A DNA stretch of 64,000 nucleotides from Paenibacillus sp. S150 (GTDB taxonomy: Bacteria > Bacillota > Bacilli > Paenibacillales > Paenibacillaceae), in the NCBI RefSeq assembly GCF_019352175.1, contig NZ_JACBYI010000010.1, forward strand, positions 115,174 through 179,173. Reading direction: 5' to 3'. Made by a program: the position numbers and the translations under genes. Positions 34,576 through 42,531 of the stretch are shown here, piece by piece. Under the pieces are notes generated by a model that saw nothing but the letters and a program-made list of their open reading frames with translations, searched no databases and had not been told where the DNA came from. Within the stretch, counting starts at the first letter, position 1. Every line of letters starts with the position of its first letter.

Positions 34576-36459
34576 TTGCCGGGTTTTAAAGCATTGGGAG
34601 TTTCTGAATTATTGAACGGCCTGCTTCAGGGCCAGGGTATCGTTAAACCGACCCCGGTGCAGGAGGAAGCGATCCCGCCGCTGGTGCAAGGGCTGGACGT
34701 TATTGCGAGAGCGAAGACGGGAACCGGGAAGACACTGGCCTTCCTGCTGCCGATTATGGACAAGATCCGTGTGGAGCAGGCGTATCCGCAGGCGCTTATC
34801 ATGGCGCCGACACGCGAGCTGGCGCTGCAGATTACCGAGGAAGCGCGCAAGCTGGCGCGCCAAACCGGAGTTAAGATTCTGGCCGTCTACGGCGGGCAGG
34901 ATGTGGAGAAGCAGCTGCGCAAGCTGGAAGGCGGCAGACATCTGATTATCGGTACACCAGGCAGATTGCTTGACCATCTGCGCAGGGGAACGCTCGATCT
35001 GGGCGGGGTCAAAATGCTCGTGCTGGATGAGGCCGACCAGATGCTGCATATGGGCTTTCTGGAGGATGTGGAGACAATTATTACAGCTGTGCCTTACCGC
35101 CGCCAGACGATGCTGTTCTCTGCGACGATGCCGGACCCGGTCAAGCGGCTGGCAAGCAACTACATGAAGGAGCCGCTGGATATCATTATTAAGAGCGGCT
35201 CTCCTATTCCGCTGGACAATATCCGCCAGCAGGTTGTGGAGTGCTCGGACCGCAACAAGGAAGAGGCGCTGATCGCTCTGATCGAGCGGGACCGCCCTTA
35301 TCTGGCGATTATTTTCTGCCGGACGAAGCGCCGGGTGTCGAAGCTGAACGAAACATTGCAGGCGGCAGGCTATGATTGCGACGAGCTGCACGGCGATTTG
35401 TCGCAGGGCAAACGCGAGGCGGTCATGAAGCGGTTCCGCGAAGCGAAGCTGCAGCTGCTGGTGGCCACGGACGTTGCCGCCCGCGGTCTGGACGTGGAAG
35501 GCATTACCCACGTCTTCAACTATGATCTGCCGCTGGATGCGGACAGCTACATTCACCGGATCGGCCGGACCGGGCGCGCAGGCGGCAAGGGACTGGCGAT
35601 CACGTTCTCTTCGCCGCGCGAACGCGCCGGGCTCGATCTTATTGAGCACGGCATTTCCCAGCAGCTGGACCGCCGCCGCTACGAGAAGGATGAATTCGGC
35701 GTTGGCGGATTCACCGCCGTGCAGGGCGGCGGCTCGCCGCGCGGCGGACGCCGGAACGCCGCGCCGGAAGCGGCGCGCAGTGGACGCGGCGGCCGTGGCC
35801 AGGGCCGCAGCGGCGGAGCTCCGCGCGCGGAAGCCGGAGCACGGCCGGGCGGACGCGGCCGTGGCAAGGAAGCAGGCGGCTGGGGCGCGCCTGCAGAAGG
35901 CCGCAGCCGCGGTGAAGCGGCTGGCGGCGGCAAGCGCAGCGCCTATGGGGCAGCTGCGCCGGGGGACGGCGGGCCTGCCGGCACAAGCGCGGCAAGGCCA
36001 AGAACGGGGGGCGGCTACGGCAGCTTCGACGCCCGCAGTGCCAGTGCGGCTGCAGGCTATGCAGCCGGAGGGAACGCCGCCGGCCAGCGCGGCGGCAGAG
36101 GGGCCGCCGGTTCCAAAGGCGGCCCAAGCAGCGGCTACAGCGCCAATGTATCCCGTGGCGCGGAAGCCGGAGGCTTCAGCTACGGAGCCTCCAAAGGGGC
36201 AGGCTCCGGCAGGGGGTACAACCCGGGCGGCGCCCAGGCCAGCCCTAAGCATAGAGCAAATGTGGCCCGCGGCAATGATGCGGGCGGCTGGAGCCCGCCG
36301 GCGCCGGCCGCCAAAGGCGGCGGCTCGCGGAGCGGCTCCAAGGGCGGCAAAGGCGGCTCCGCTTCGGGCGGCCGCAGCAGCGGGGGCACTGCCTCCTCGC
36401 GGGGCGGTCATGGCAACGGCTCCGGCGGCTCGCGGGGCGGCCGCGGCTCCTCCAGATAA
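34576..36459 (+). CDS. DEAD-box RNA helicase with long Gly-rich tail
   Basis: A 627-residue ATP-dependent RNA helicase. The core (about 1-375) has ARAKTGTGKTLAF (motif I), PTRELALQ, TPGRLLDHL, VLDEADQMLHMGF (motif II), FSATMP (motif III) and HRIGRTGRAG (motif VI). The last 245 or so residues are almost only Gly, Ser, Ala and Arg with RGG-like groups (SGRGGRGQGRSGG), a disordered RNA-binding tail. The family works in ribosome assembly and mRNA decay, often in the cold. A TTG at 34576 is favoured as start because GAGGTGG lies five bases before it; a GTG at 34567 overlaps that site. The tail-coding DNA is much richer in GC than its surroundings, which opens false frames on the other strand. Confidence 0.9.
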   Translation: MPGFKALGVSELLNGLLQGQGIVKPTPVQEEAIPPLVQGLDVIARAKTGTGKTLAFLLPIMDKIRVEQAYPQALIMAPTRELALQITEEARKLARQTGVKILAVYGGQDVEKQLRKLEGGRHLIIGTPGRLLDHLRRGTLDLGGVKMLVLDEADQMLHMGFLEDVETIITAVPYRRQTMLFSATMPDPVKRLASNYMKEPLDIIIKSGSPIPLDNIRQQVVECSDRNKEEALIALIERDRPYLAIIFCRTKRRVSKLNETLQAAGYDCDELHGDLSQGKREAVMKRFREAKLQLLVATDVAARGLDVEGITHVFNYDLPLDADSYIHRIGRTGRAGGKGLAITFSSPRERAGLDLIEHGISQQLDRRRYEKDEFGVGGFTAVQGGGSPRGGRRNAAPEAARSGRGGRGQGRSGGAPRAEAGARPGGRGRGKEAGGWGAPAEGRSRGEAAGGGKRSAYGAAAPGDGGPAGTSAARPRTGGGYGSFDARSASAAAGYAAGGNAAGQRGGRGAAGSKGGPSSGYSANVSRGAEAGGFSYGASKGAGSGRGYNPGGAQASPKHRANVARGNDAGGWSPPAPAAKGGGSRSGSKGGKGGSASGGRSSGGTASSRGGHGNGSGGSRGGRGSSR

Positions 36460-36486
36460 AGGCGCTGGATTTCAGCCTCGAAACTT

Positions 36487-36539
36487 GTTACCATAGGACG
36501 GTCGGCTCACGGGCTGATGTTCTGTGGTAACTTTTTTTT
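36487..36539 (+). terminator. Terminator of the DEAD-box gene
   Basis: GTTACCA at 36487-36493 pairs with TGGTAAC at 36525-36531, followed by eight T. The loop is long but holds further short pairings. Confidence 0.7.
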
Positions 36540-36681
36540 GGCTGTTTGCCGGCTTGGCCCGTTATTTTAAGGTTTTGAAACATTTTGGACGCAAAGCTTG
36601 TCTATAATAAAAGTTGAGACTCATATCCGATAGAGTAACGCATGAAGCATTTATAAACTTACCGGGAGGAAGCAACAGTAT

Positions 36682-37554
36682 ATGTCTAGAGCTGCAAAAA
36701 TCATTATCTTATTCATCGTTGTCATTGCCGTGGGCTGGGGAATCGGCAAGTATTCATCCCCCTCCCCTTCGGCTTCACAGGAAGAGGGGGCATCCGCAGG
36801 CGGGGGCAATGATCTTCAGGCTGAGCCAAACCCGGCGCCCGAACCCTCGGCTGTAGCCCCTGATGCTCCGGTGGAGTCAGACGCGAACGCGTCTTCGCCG
36901 GCCGCAACGGATAAGCCGTCCGATACGGGGAGCGGGGGTTCAGGCAACGAAGCAGCCGAGCTTACCGCCGCTGAGCCGGAGAGCCTGACTGCAATGATCA
37001 ATAAGCAGTATAAGCTGCCGGACGGCTACAAGCCGGCGGATCTGGTCTATCCCGATGTCCCGTTTATTTTCTCCGAGAAGATTGAGAAACGCATGCTGCG
37101 CCAGGCCGCCGCGGAAGCGCTGGAGGAGATGTTCGCAGGAGCGAAGCAAGACGGTGTGTACCTGGCCGGGGTTTCCGGTTACCGTTCCGAAGCTACACAG
37201 ACCCGGCTGTTTAACAATTATGCAGCCAGGGACGGGGAGGAGAAGGCCCGCACCTACAGCGCAGTGCCCGGACACAGCGAGCATCAGACGGGCCTTGCGA
37301 TTGACCTTTCCGGCACTGACGGCAAATGCGCCGCAGAAAGCTGCTTTGCCGGAACCGGGGAAGCGAATTGGCTTGCCGCCCATGCCGCAGAGTACGGCTT
37401 CATTATCCGCTACCCTGAAGGCAAGCAGGCGATCACCGGATATATGTATGAGCCTTGGCATGTCCGTTATGTAGGCAAGGATATTGCGGCATCCATCGCG
37501 GAGCGGGGCATCACGCTGGAAGAATATTATGACGCTGTTCCTGTATCGAAGTAA
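36682..37554 (+). CDS. VanY-like M15 D-alanyl-D-alanine carboxypeptidase
   Basis: A 290-residue membrane-anchored zinc peptidase. One N-terminal helix (IIILFIVVIAVGWGIG) is followed by about 75 residues of Pro/Ser/Ala-rich linker and a VanY-type domain with GVSGYRSEATQTRLF, zinc-binding SEHQTGLAIDLSG and the catalytic/zinc EPWHVRYVG. It would trim the terminal D-Ala from peptidoglycan stems outside the cell. GGGAGGAAG precedes the ATG. It is a single gene between two terminators. VanY activity in vancomycin resistance needs partner genes that are not present here, so a housekeeping wall role is likelier. Confidence 0.9.
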   Translation: MSRAAKIIILFIVVIAVGWGIGKYSSPSPSASQEEGASAGGGNDLQAEPNPAPEPSAVAPDAPVESDANASSPAATDKPSDTGSGGSGNEAAELTAAEPESLTAMINKQYKLPDGYKPADLVYPDVPFIFSEKIEKRMLRQAAAEALEEMFAGAKQDGVYLAGVSGYRSEATQTRLFNNYAARDGEEKARTYSAVPGHSEHQTGLAIDLSGTDGKCAAESCFAGTGEANWLAAHAAEYGFIIRYPEGKQAITGYMYEPWHVRYVGKDIAASIAERGITLEEYYDAVPVSK

Positions 37555-37574
37555 ATGGGTTTGACGAATTATTC

Positions 37575-37620
37575 AAAAGCGCTGCCGTCCACCGCAAGAG
37601 GGAACGGCAGCGCTTTTTCT
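37575..37620. terminator. Rho-independent terminator
   Basis: AAAAGCGCTGCCGT, loop, ACGGCAGCGCTTTTT, 20 bases after the VanY-like stop. Confidence 0.9.
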
Positions 37621-37622
37621 TA

Positions 37623-37721
37623 AAAGATAAGAATTTATATGTTTCACGCTAAAAATTAGCCTTATCTTTCTCGCTGAAACGGATACCGTTCTTATCAGGA
37701 CGGCGAAGCCGTTTCCACTTG
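37623..37721 (+). repeat. Dispersed palindromic element
   Basis: AAAGATAAGAATTTATATG, TTTCACGCTAAAAATTAGCC and then an imperfect palindrome at 37676-37715 with arms GAAACGG and CCGTTTC around CCGT/ACGG. It is nearly identical to 63609-63706 and partly to 2166-2215 (inverted). It lies directly after a terminator and directly before the 51-bp array element. Confidence 0.8.
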
Positions 37722-38395
37722 AAAGATCAAAATTTATAGGTTTTGGGGAAAGCGAAGCTTATCCGTTATTTCACGGCTGCGCTGTAAATGAAAGAATGGA
37801 TCGGGACTTCGGCCAAGCAAACTGCGCTATTGCGCGTTGGCCGCAGCGGGCAGGTAGAGGGAATCAAAGGCAGAAGTACCTTTGAATTCGCCCGAAGCCG
37901 GCTGGACGGTGAAATCAGAGGCAGAAGTACCTTTGATTTCGCCCGAAGCCGGCAGGACGGTGGAATCAGAGGCAGAAGTACCTTTGATTTCGCCCGAAGC
38001 CGGCAGGACGGTGAAATCAGAGGCAGAAGTGCCTTTGATTTCGCCCGAAGCCGGCTGGACGGTGAAATCAGAGGCAGAAGTGCCTTTGAATTCGCCCGAA
38101 GCCGGCTGGGCGGTGGAATCAAGGCAGAAGTACCTTTGAATTCGCCCGAAGCCGGCAGGACGGTGGAATCAAAGGCAGAAGTGCCTTTGAATTCGCCCGA
38201 AGCCGGCAGGACGGTGGAATCAAAGGCAGAAGTACCTTTGATTTCGCCCGAAGCCGGCTGGACGGTGAAATCAGAGGCAGAAGTACCTTTGAATTCGCCC
38301 GAAGCCGGCAGGGCGGTGGAATCAGCGCGAAATGATTTTTCTCCCCACTGAAATGGCAGCATTCTTAATATAGGACGCTGATAGGCGTCTTTCTT
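37722..38395. repeat. Leader plus nine 51-bp tandem repeats plus hairpin trailer (copy 2)
   Basis: The leader is close to that of copy 1 at 14577-14713. Nine units follow with GGCAG anchors at 37869, 37920, 37971, 38022, 38073, 38123, 38174, 38225 and 38276; one interval is 50 bases through loss of an A. Units alternate GGCTGGACGG and GGCAGGACGG and end GAATTC or GATTTC. The trailer near 38355-38395 again holds GACGC-TGATA-GGCGTC plus TTTCTT. Copy number differs (nine versus four) while flanks are kept, which is the mark of array expansion or contraction. No protein is supported. Confidence 0.88.
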
Positions 38396-38815
38396 GAAAG
38401 ATAAGAATTTATCCTGAATTTCGAAAGTAAGTATCCACAAATCATCTAAAAAGCTCTACACGAAGAGATTTCTTGCTAAAAGCAGCTTGCACCAAATGGG
38501 TGAAGGAAAAAGAGGGTTTATCCCTTGTCCGATCTGGATGGGTTCAATTCACTTTCGAAATTCAGGTTTATATGTTTTGGGGTCCCCGCAAAGTACCTGA
38601 GTCATCATCGAAGCCAAGGCCCCGCTTTGTGGGGTTATTTTGTGAATACAGCGCCTCCATTTCAGGCTATAAAGCATCCCGGACAGCCGTTTGCGGGTTT
38701 CTCCGGCCCGCTAAACTTAAATTAATGGTAAAAATATACCCAAAAGTTACATATAAGTAATAAGGTGGACTGATCCAATAGTGTTCATTCTGTTCAGCCA
38801 TGGAGGAGAATTGAA
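38396..38815. other. Repeat remnants before the FAD oxidoreductase gene
   Basis: AAGATAAGAATTTAT at 38399-38413 and the block 38565-38642 match the inverted element at 2078-2160, including a CCCCGC-TTT-GTGGGG hairpin followed by TTATTTTG. No supported gene is present. An open frame at 38473-38760 lacks a ribosome binding site and covers the repeat. Confidence 0.6.
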
Positions 38816-40387
38816 ATGACGAAGCAAATTCAAGCGGATGTAGTGATTATCGGCGGTGGAACAGGCGGCTGCGCCGCTGCTCTGGGTGCCGCAAGATCAG
38901 GCCGGTCGGTGGTAATGACCGAGGCGTATGAATGGATTGGCGGACAGCTTACCAGCCAGGTGGTGCCGCCGGACGAGAACCGCTGGATTGAACAATTCGG
39001 CTGTACGGCTAGCTACCGGACTTACCGGAATGCCGTGCGTGACTATTACCGCAGGTTATTTCCGCTGACGGAGCAGGCGCGCGCCCGCATGGCGCTGAAT
39101 CCCGGAAATGCCTGGGTCAGCCGCCTCTCCCACGAGCCGCGCACCGCACTGGCTGTGCTCCGGGATATGCTTGCCCCTTATGTGCACAGCGGGCGGCTGC
39201 AGATATGGACAGGATACCAACCCGTACAGGCAGAGACAGACGGGGATGATGTGATTTCGGTAACGGTCTGCGGACGGAATGGGGAGAAGCTGGTGCTGAC
39301 CGGCAGCTATTTTCTGGATGCGACCGAAGAAGGCGATGTGCTGCCGCTGGCCGGAGTGGAGTATGTGACAGGAGCGGAATCTGCAGCAGAGACCGGGGAG
39401 ACGCACGCGCTTGCTGGTCCGGCGGACCCCTGCGATATCCAGGCGTTTACGCATTGTCTCGCGCTCGACTATACCGAGGGGGAAGATTATACGATTGCCA
39501 AGCCAAGGGAATATGACTTCTGGAAAAGCTATCAGGCTGATTTCTGGCCTGCTCCGCAACTAAGCTGGACGGTCCCTTCCCCTTCGACGCTTGCGCCGGT
39601 AACCTATGTGCTGCTGCCGGAGGAAGGGGCGAATCCGCTGTTTACTTACCGCCGTCTGGCAGACCGCAGCAATTTCCAGCAGGGTACCTACAAGACGGAT
39701 ACTACTGTGGTTAACTGGCCGCAAAATGACTACTGGCTCGGAGCACTCATCGGCGTATCTCCCGAAGAAAAGCATCGCCACCTGGAAAGTGCGATGCAGC
39801 TCAGTCTTTCTCTGCTCTATTGGATGCAGACCGAAGCTCCGCGCAAGGACGGAGGCATAGGCTATCCGGGTCTGCGTCCGCGCCCGGATGTGACAGGTGC
39901 AGCCCATGGCCTGGCCCAGGCCCCTTACATTCGTGAAGGCCGCCGCATCCGTGCGGAGTTCACCATCCTGGAGCAGCATCTCAGCCCTGCCGAGCGTCCG
40001 GATGGCCAAGCCGAGAAGTACCCGGATACGGTCGGCATCGGCAGCTACCGGATTGATCTGCATCCCAGCACAGCGCTGCGGACCTTTATCGATATTCCCT
40101 CGCTGCCGTTCCAGATTCCGCTGGGGGCGCTGATCCCGGTTCGGGTGAACAACCTGATTCCCGCCGCCAAAAACATTGGGACCACGCATATCACCAATGG
40201 CTGCTACCGGCTGCATCCCGTGGAATGGAACATTGGAGAGGCTGCAGGCATGCTGGCTGCCTACTGTCTGGACAACGGGATCAAACCGCGTGAGGTACGG
40301 AATTCACCTCCGCAGCTGGCCGGCTTCCAGGCCCGTCTGCGCAATAACGGCTTTGAGCTGGAATGGCCTTCTGTCGGTGCAGTTTAG
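38816..40387 (+). CDS. FAD-dependent oxidoreductase
   Basis: A 523-residue flavoprotein of the FAD_oxidored (PF12831-like) group. The dinucleotide motif is VVIIGGGTGGCAAALGAARS at residues 9-28, followed by EAYEWIGGQLTSQ, and the conserved C-terminal FAD segment IPVRVNNLIPAAKNIGTTHI. Members are found among uncharacterised oxidoreductases and some act on sugars or steroids; no substrate is evident. GGAGGAGA precedes the ATG. It is a monocistronic gene set between repeats upstream and a terminator downstream. Confidence 0.85.
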   Translation: MTKQIQADVVIIGGGTGGCAAALGAARSGRSVVMTEAYEWIGGQLTSQVVPPDENRWIEQFGCTASYRTYRNAVRDYYRRLFPLTEQARARMALNPGNAWVSRLSHEPRTALAVLRDMLAPYVHSGRLQIWTGYQPVQAETDGDDVISVTVCGRNGEKLVLTGSYFLDATEEGDVLPLAGVEYVTGAESAAETGETHALAGPADPCDIQAFTHCLALDYTEGEDYTIAKPREYDFWKSYQADFWPAPQLSWTVPSPSTLAPVTYVLLPEEGANPLFTYRRLADRSNFQQGTYKTDTTVVNWPQNDYWLGALIGVSPEEKHRHLESAMQLSLSLLYWMQTEAPRKDGGIGYPGLRPRPDVTGAAHGLAQAPYIREGRRIRAEFTILEQHLSPAERPDGQAEKYPDTVGIGSYRIDLHPSTALRTFIDIPSLPFQIPLGALIPVRVNNLIPAAKNIGTTHITNGCYRLHPVEWNIGEAAGMLAAYCLDNGIKPREVRNSPPQLAGFQARLRNNGFELEWPSVGAV

Positions 40388-40439
40388 GCCGGGCCGGGTC
40401 CTTTGGCAAGCGGCACATGAATGCCAGGGCTTAGAGATA

Positions 40440-40478
40440 TCCTTCCCCGGACGGCCGGGGAAGGATTTTCGATTTTTT
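40440..40478 (+). terminator. Rho-independent terminator
   Basis: TCCTTCCCCGG, ACGG loop, CCGGGGAAGGA followed by TTTTCGATTTTTT. Confidence 0.92.
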
Positions 40479-40595
40479 GCCGATGGGGCCGGGAACAGCT
40501 ACAGAGAAGAACCGCAGGATCCTGGATGCTATAATGGAAATGGGTATTGGATACGACTCCCTATATAAATGTCATGGTTTGGAGATGCTCTGTGT

Positions 40596-41615
40596 ATGAA
40601 ATTAAGCATTCTGGATCAATCGCCGGTCTCTGAGGGCAGTACGCCTGCCGAGGCTGTAGCCCAGACCGCAGGTCTCGCCAGAGAGGCGGACAGGCTGGGC
40701 TACCACCGGTTCTGGGTAGCCGAGCATCATGCCGCCCGCGGGCTGGCCGGCTCCAGCCCGGAGGTGCTGATGGCACATCTGGCCGCAGTAACCTCCACCA
40801 TCCGCATCGGTTCCGGAGCCGTGCTGCTCCCCCACTACAGCTCATTTAAGGTGGCCGAGAACTTCCGTGTGCTCGAAGCCCTGTATCCCGGCCGTATTGA
40901 TCTTGGCCTGGGCAGGGCCGCAGGAGGCGGAGCGCTCGCTGCAAGGGCGCTTCAGGAGAACCGGACCGGCGGCGCGGATCACTATGAATTGCAGATCAGG
41001 GATCTGCTCAGCTATTTGTATGGCAATCCTGATCCCGCCCACCGCTTCGCCGGCCTGGAGGCCAGCCCGGCTGTCGGCACGGCGCCGGAGCTGTGGCTGG
41101 TCGGGGCCAGCAAGGCCAGCGCAGCCCTCTCTGCCAGGCTGGGTGCGAACTTTGCTTATGCAAGGTTCATCAATGGCGAGGGAGGCGGAGAGGCGGTGCA
41201 GTCCTTTCGGAGCCGCTTCCGCCCTTCTCCGGCCGTAGCGGTTCCCCGCGCTCTGGTGGCGGTGTACGCCGTCTGTGCCGAGACCTCAGCGGAAGCGGAC
41301 CGGCTGGCATCCAGCATGGATTTGTCCCTGGTCCTGCTGGAGAGGGACCATGTCTCGACAGGCATACCCTCTGTGGAAACGGCGCTGGATTATCACTATA
41401 CGCCCTATGACCGGTTTCGAATCGGGGACAACCGCAGGCGGATGGTCATCGGGTCACCGGAGGAGGTCAAACGGCAATTCATGGCGCTCATGGAGGAATA
41501 CCAATGCGAGGAGATTATGTTCGCTGCGCTTATGCACCGCTATGAAGACAAGCTGAAATCTCTCCGGCTGATTGCCGATGCCTGCGGCCTGTCTCAGAGA
41601 GGCGGAGAGGCTTAG
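40596..41615 (+). CDS. Luciferase-like (LLM class) flavin-dependent oxidoreductase
   Basis: A 339-residue TIM-barrel monooxygenase. It starts MKLSILDQSPVSEGSTPAEA and contains RFWVAEHHA, the hallmark GSGAVLLPHYSS, VAENFRVLEALYPGRIDLGL and the C-terminal MVIGSPEEVKRQ. These are typical of the LLM family that uses reduced FMN or F420; the MsnO8-like group in Bacillota has no settled substrate. An ATG at 40569 is in frame, but the family N-terminus begins at 40596. GGAG lies 11 bases upstream, a little far. No flavin reductase gene is adjacent. Confidence 0.9.
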   Translation: MKLSILDQSPVSEGSTPAEAVAQTAGLAREADRLGYHRFWVAEHHAARGLAGSSPEVLMAHLAAVTSTIRIGSGAVLLPHYSSFKVAENFRVLEALYPGRIDLGLGRAAGGGALAARALQENRTGGADHYELQIRDLLSYLYGNPDPAHRFAGLEASPAVGTAPELWLVGASKASAALSARLGANFAYARFINGEGGGEAVQSFRSRFRPSPAVAVPRALVAVYAVCAETSAEADRLASSMDLSLVLLERDHVSTGIPSVETALDYHYTPYDRFRIGDNRRRMVIGSPEEVKRQFMALMEEYQCEEIMFAALMHRYEDKLKSLRLIADACGLSQRGGEA

Positions 41616-41737
41616 CTTTTGCCGGCACGGGGTCCTTGTATTTTGTATTGCCGCGGGAATAAGGGTAAGATGAAGGATAGGCTGCTGTACAGCGCATAGC
41701 CGTTAGATCAATCCACGGATGAAGGGGAGGAAGCAGA

Positions 41738-42217
41738 ATGTCTATCTACAGTTTTGCCGGGGTTAAGCCTTCGGGCGAAGAAGTGCCGTTCAAGGAGTAT
41801 GAAGGCAAGGTGCTGCTGATTGCCAACACGGCCAGCCAATGCGGACTTACGCCGCAGTACGGGGATTTGCAGAAGCTCTATGAGCAGTATGGAGAGCAGG
41901 GGCTTGTCGTATTGGGGTTTCCCTGCAACCAGTTCGCCGGCCAGGAGCCGGGAACCAGCGAGGAAGCGGAGGAATTCTGCCAGATTAACTATGGTGTGAA
42001 GTTCCCGGTTTTTGCCAAAGTGGATGTGAACGGGCCGGACGCCAGCCTGCTCTTTCAATATTTGAAGGGTCAGCAGCCGGGTAATGGCGAGAGCAGCGAC
42101 ATTCAATGGAACTTCACGAAGTTCCTGGTCGACCGCAGCGGCAATGTGGTGGCCCGTGTGGAGCCGAAGGAATCGCCAGAAAGTATGAAGGAACAGATTG
42201 AGGCGCTTCTCCAGTAG
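41738..42217 (+). CDS. Glutathione peroxidase family thiol peroxidase
   Basis: A 159-residue peroxidase. The peroxidatic Cys35 sits in NTASQCGLTPQ, followed by LGFPCNQFAGQEP with the active-site Gln and by DIQWNFTKFLVD with Trp and Asn, so the catalytic tetrad is complete. Cys replaces the selenocysteine of animal enzymes; bacterial members usually use thioredoxin as reductant and detoxify organic peroxides. GGGGAGGAAG precedes the ATG. It appears to be a single gene. Confidence 0.93.
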   Translation: MSIYSFAGVKPSGEEVPFKEYEGKVLLIANTASQCGLTPQYGDLQKLYEQYGEQGLVVLGFPCNQFAGQEPGTSEEAEEFCQINYGVKFPVFAKVDVNGPDASLLFQYLKGQQPGNGESSDIQWNFTKFLVDRSGNVVARVEPKESPESMKEQIEALLQ

Positions 42218-42417
42218 AGCAAAAGTTCTGAAGCTGTGGAGTCCAAAAGTGGTAAGGATTGCTGCTTTACTTGGGCTGATAAAAGCTCTTTTCCAACAGG
42301 CTTCTTTTCTTGCTGCCTGGTTACATGATCTTAAGCTCATTCCTGTCTTTCCTCCCGAACGCCGGCTTATGGTGCGTTTGGGGGGATTTTGCGGTTAAGG
42401 AATTATGAAAATAATCC

Positions 42418-42445
42418 TTGACGCTTTTCAAAGACACTGTATCCT
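42418..42445 (+). promoter_or_regulatory. Promoter of fhs
   Basis: TTGACG at 42418-42423 and TATCCT at 42440-42445 with 16-base spacing. The leader to the start codon shows no tetrahydrofolate riboswitch that I can recognise. Positions 42218-42417 hold nothing supported. Confidence 0.5.
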
Positions 42446-42531
42446 TTGAAGAGGAATGTGTGCATCTTGGAGAAATTGCATAAAGGGCAAAATGTAGCAG
42501 GATAATAACGGCAGGAGGGTTTTATAACGGT

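Noticed and set aside
34609..36411. 600-codon open frame on the minus strand opposite the DEAD-box gene
   Set aside because: Product of very GC-rich, Gly/Ala/Arg codon use on the real strand; no ribosome binding site and no family resemblance.
37766..38440. Open frames on both strands with 17-residue repeats (also 14590-14874)
   Set aside because: They follow from a 51-base period in non-coding repeats; both strands are open and no ribosome binding site is present.
42446..42531. Tetrahydrofolate riboswitch before fhs
   Set aside because: The leader is short and I do not see the conserved paired elements.
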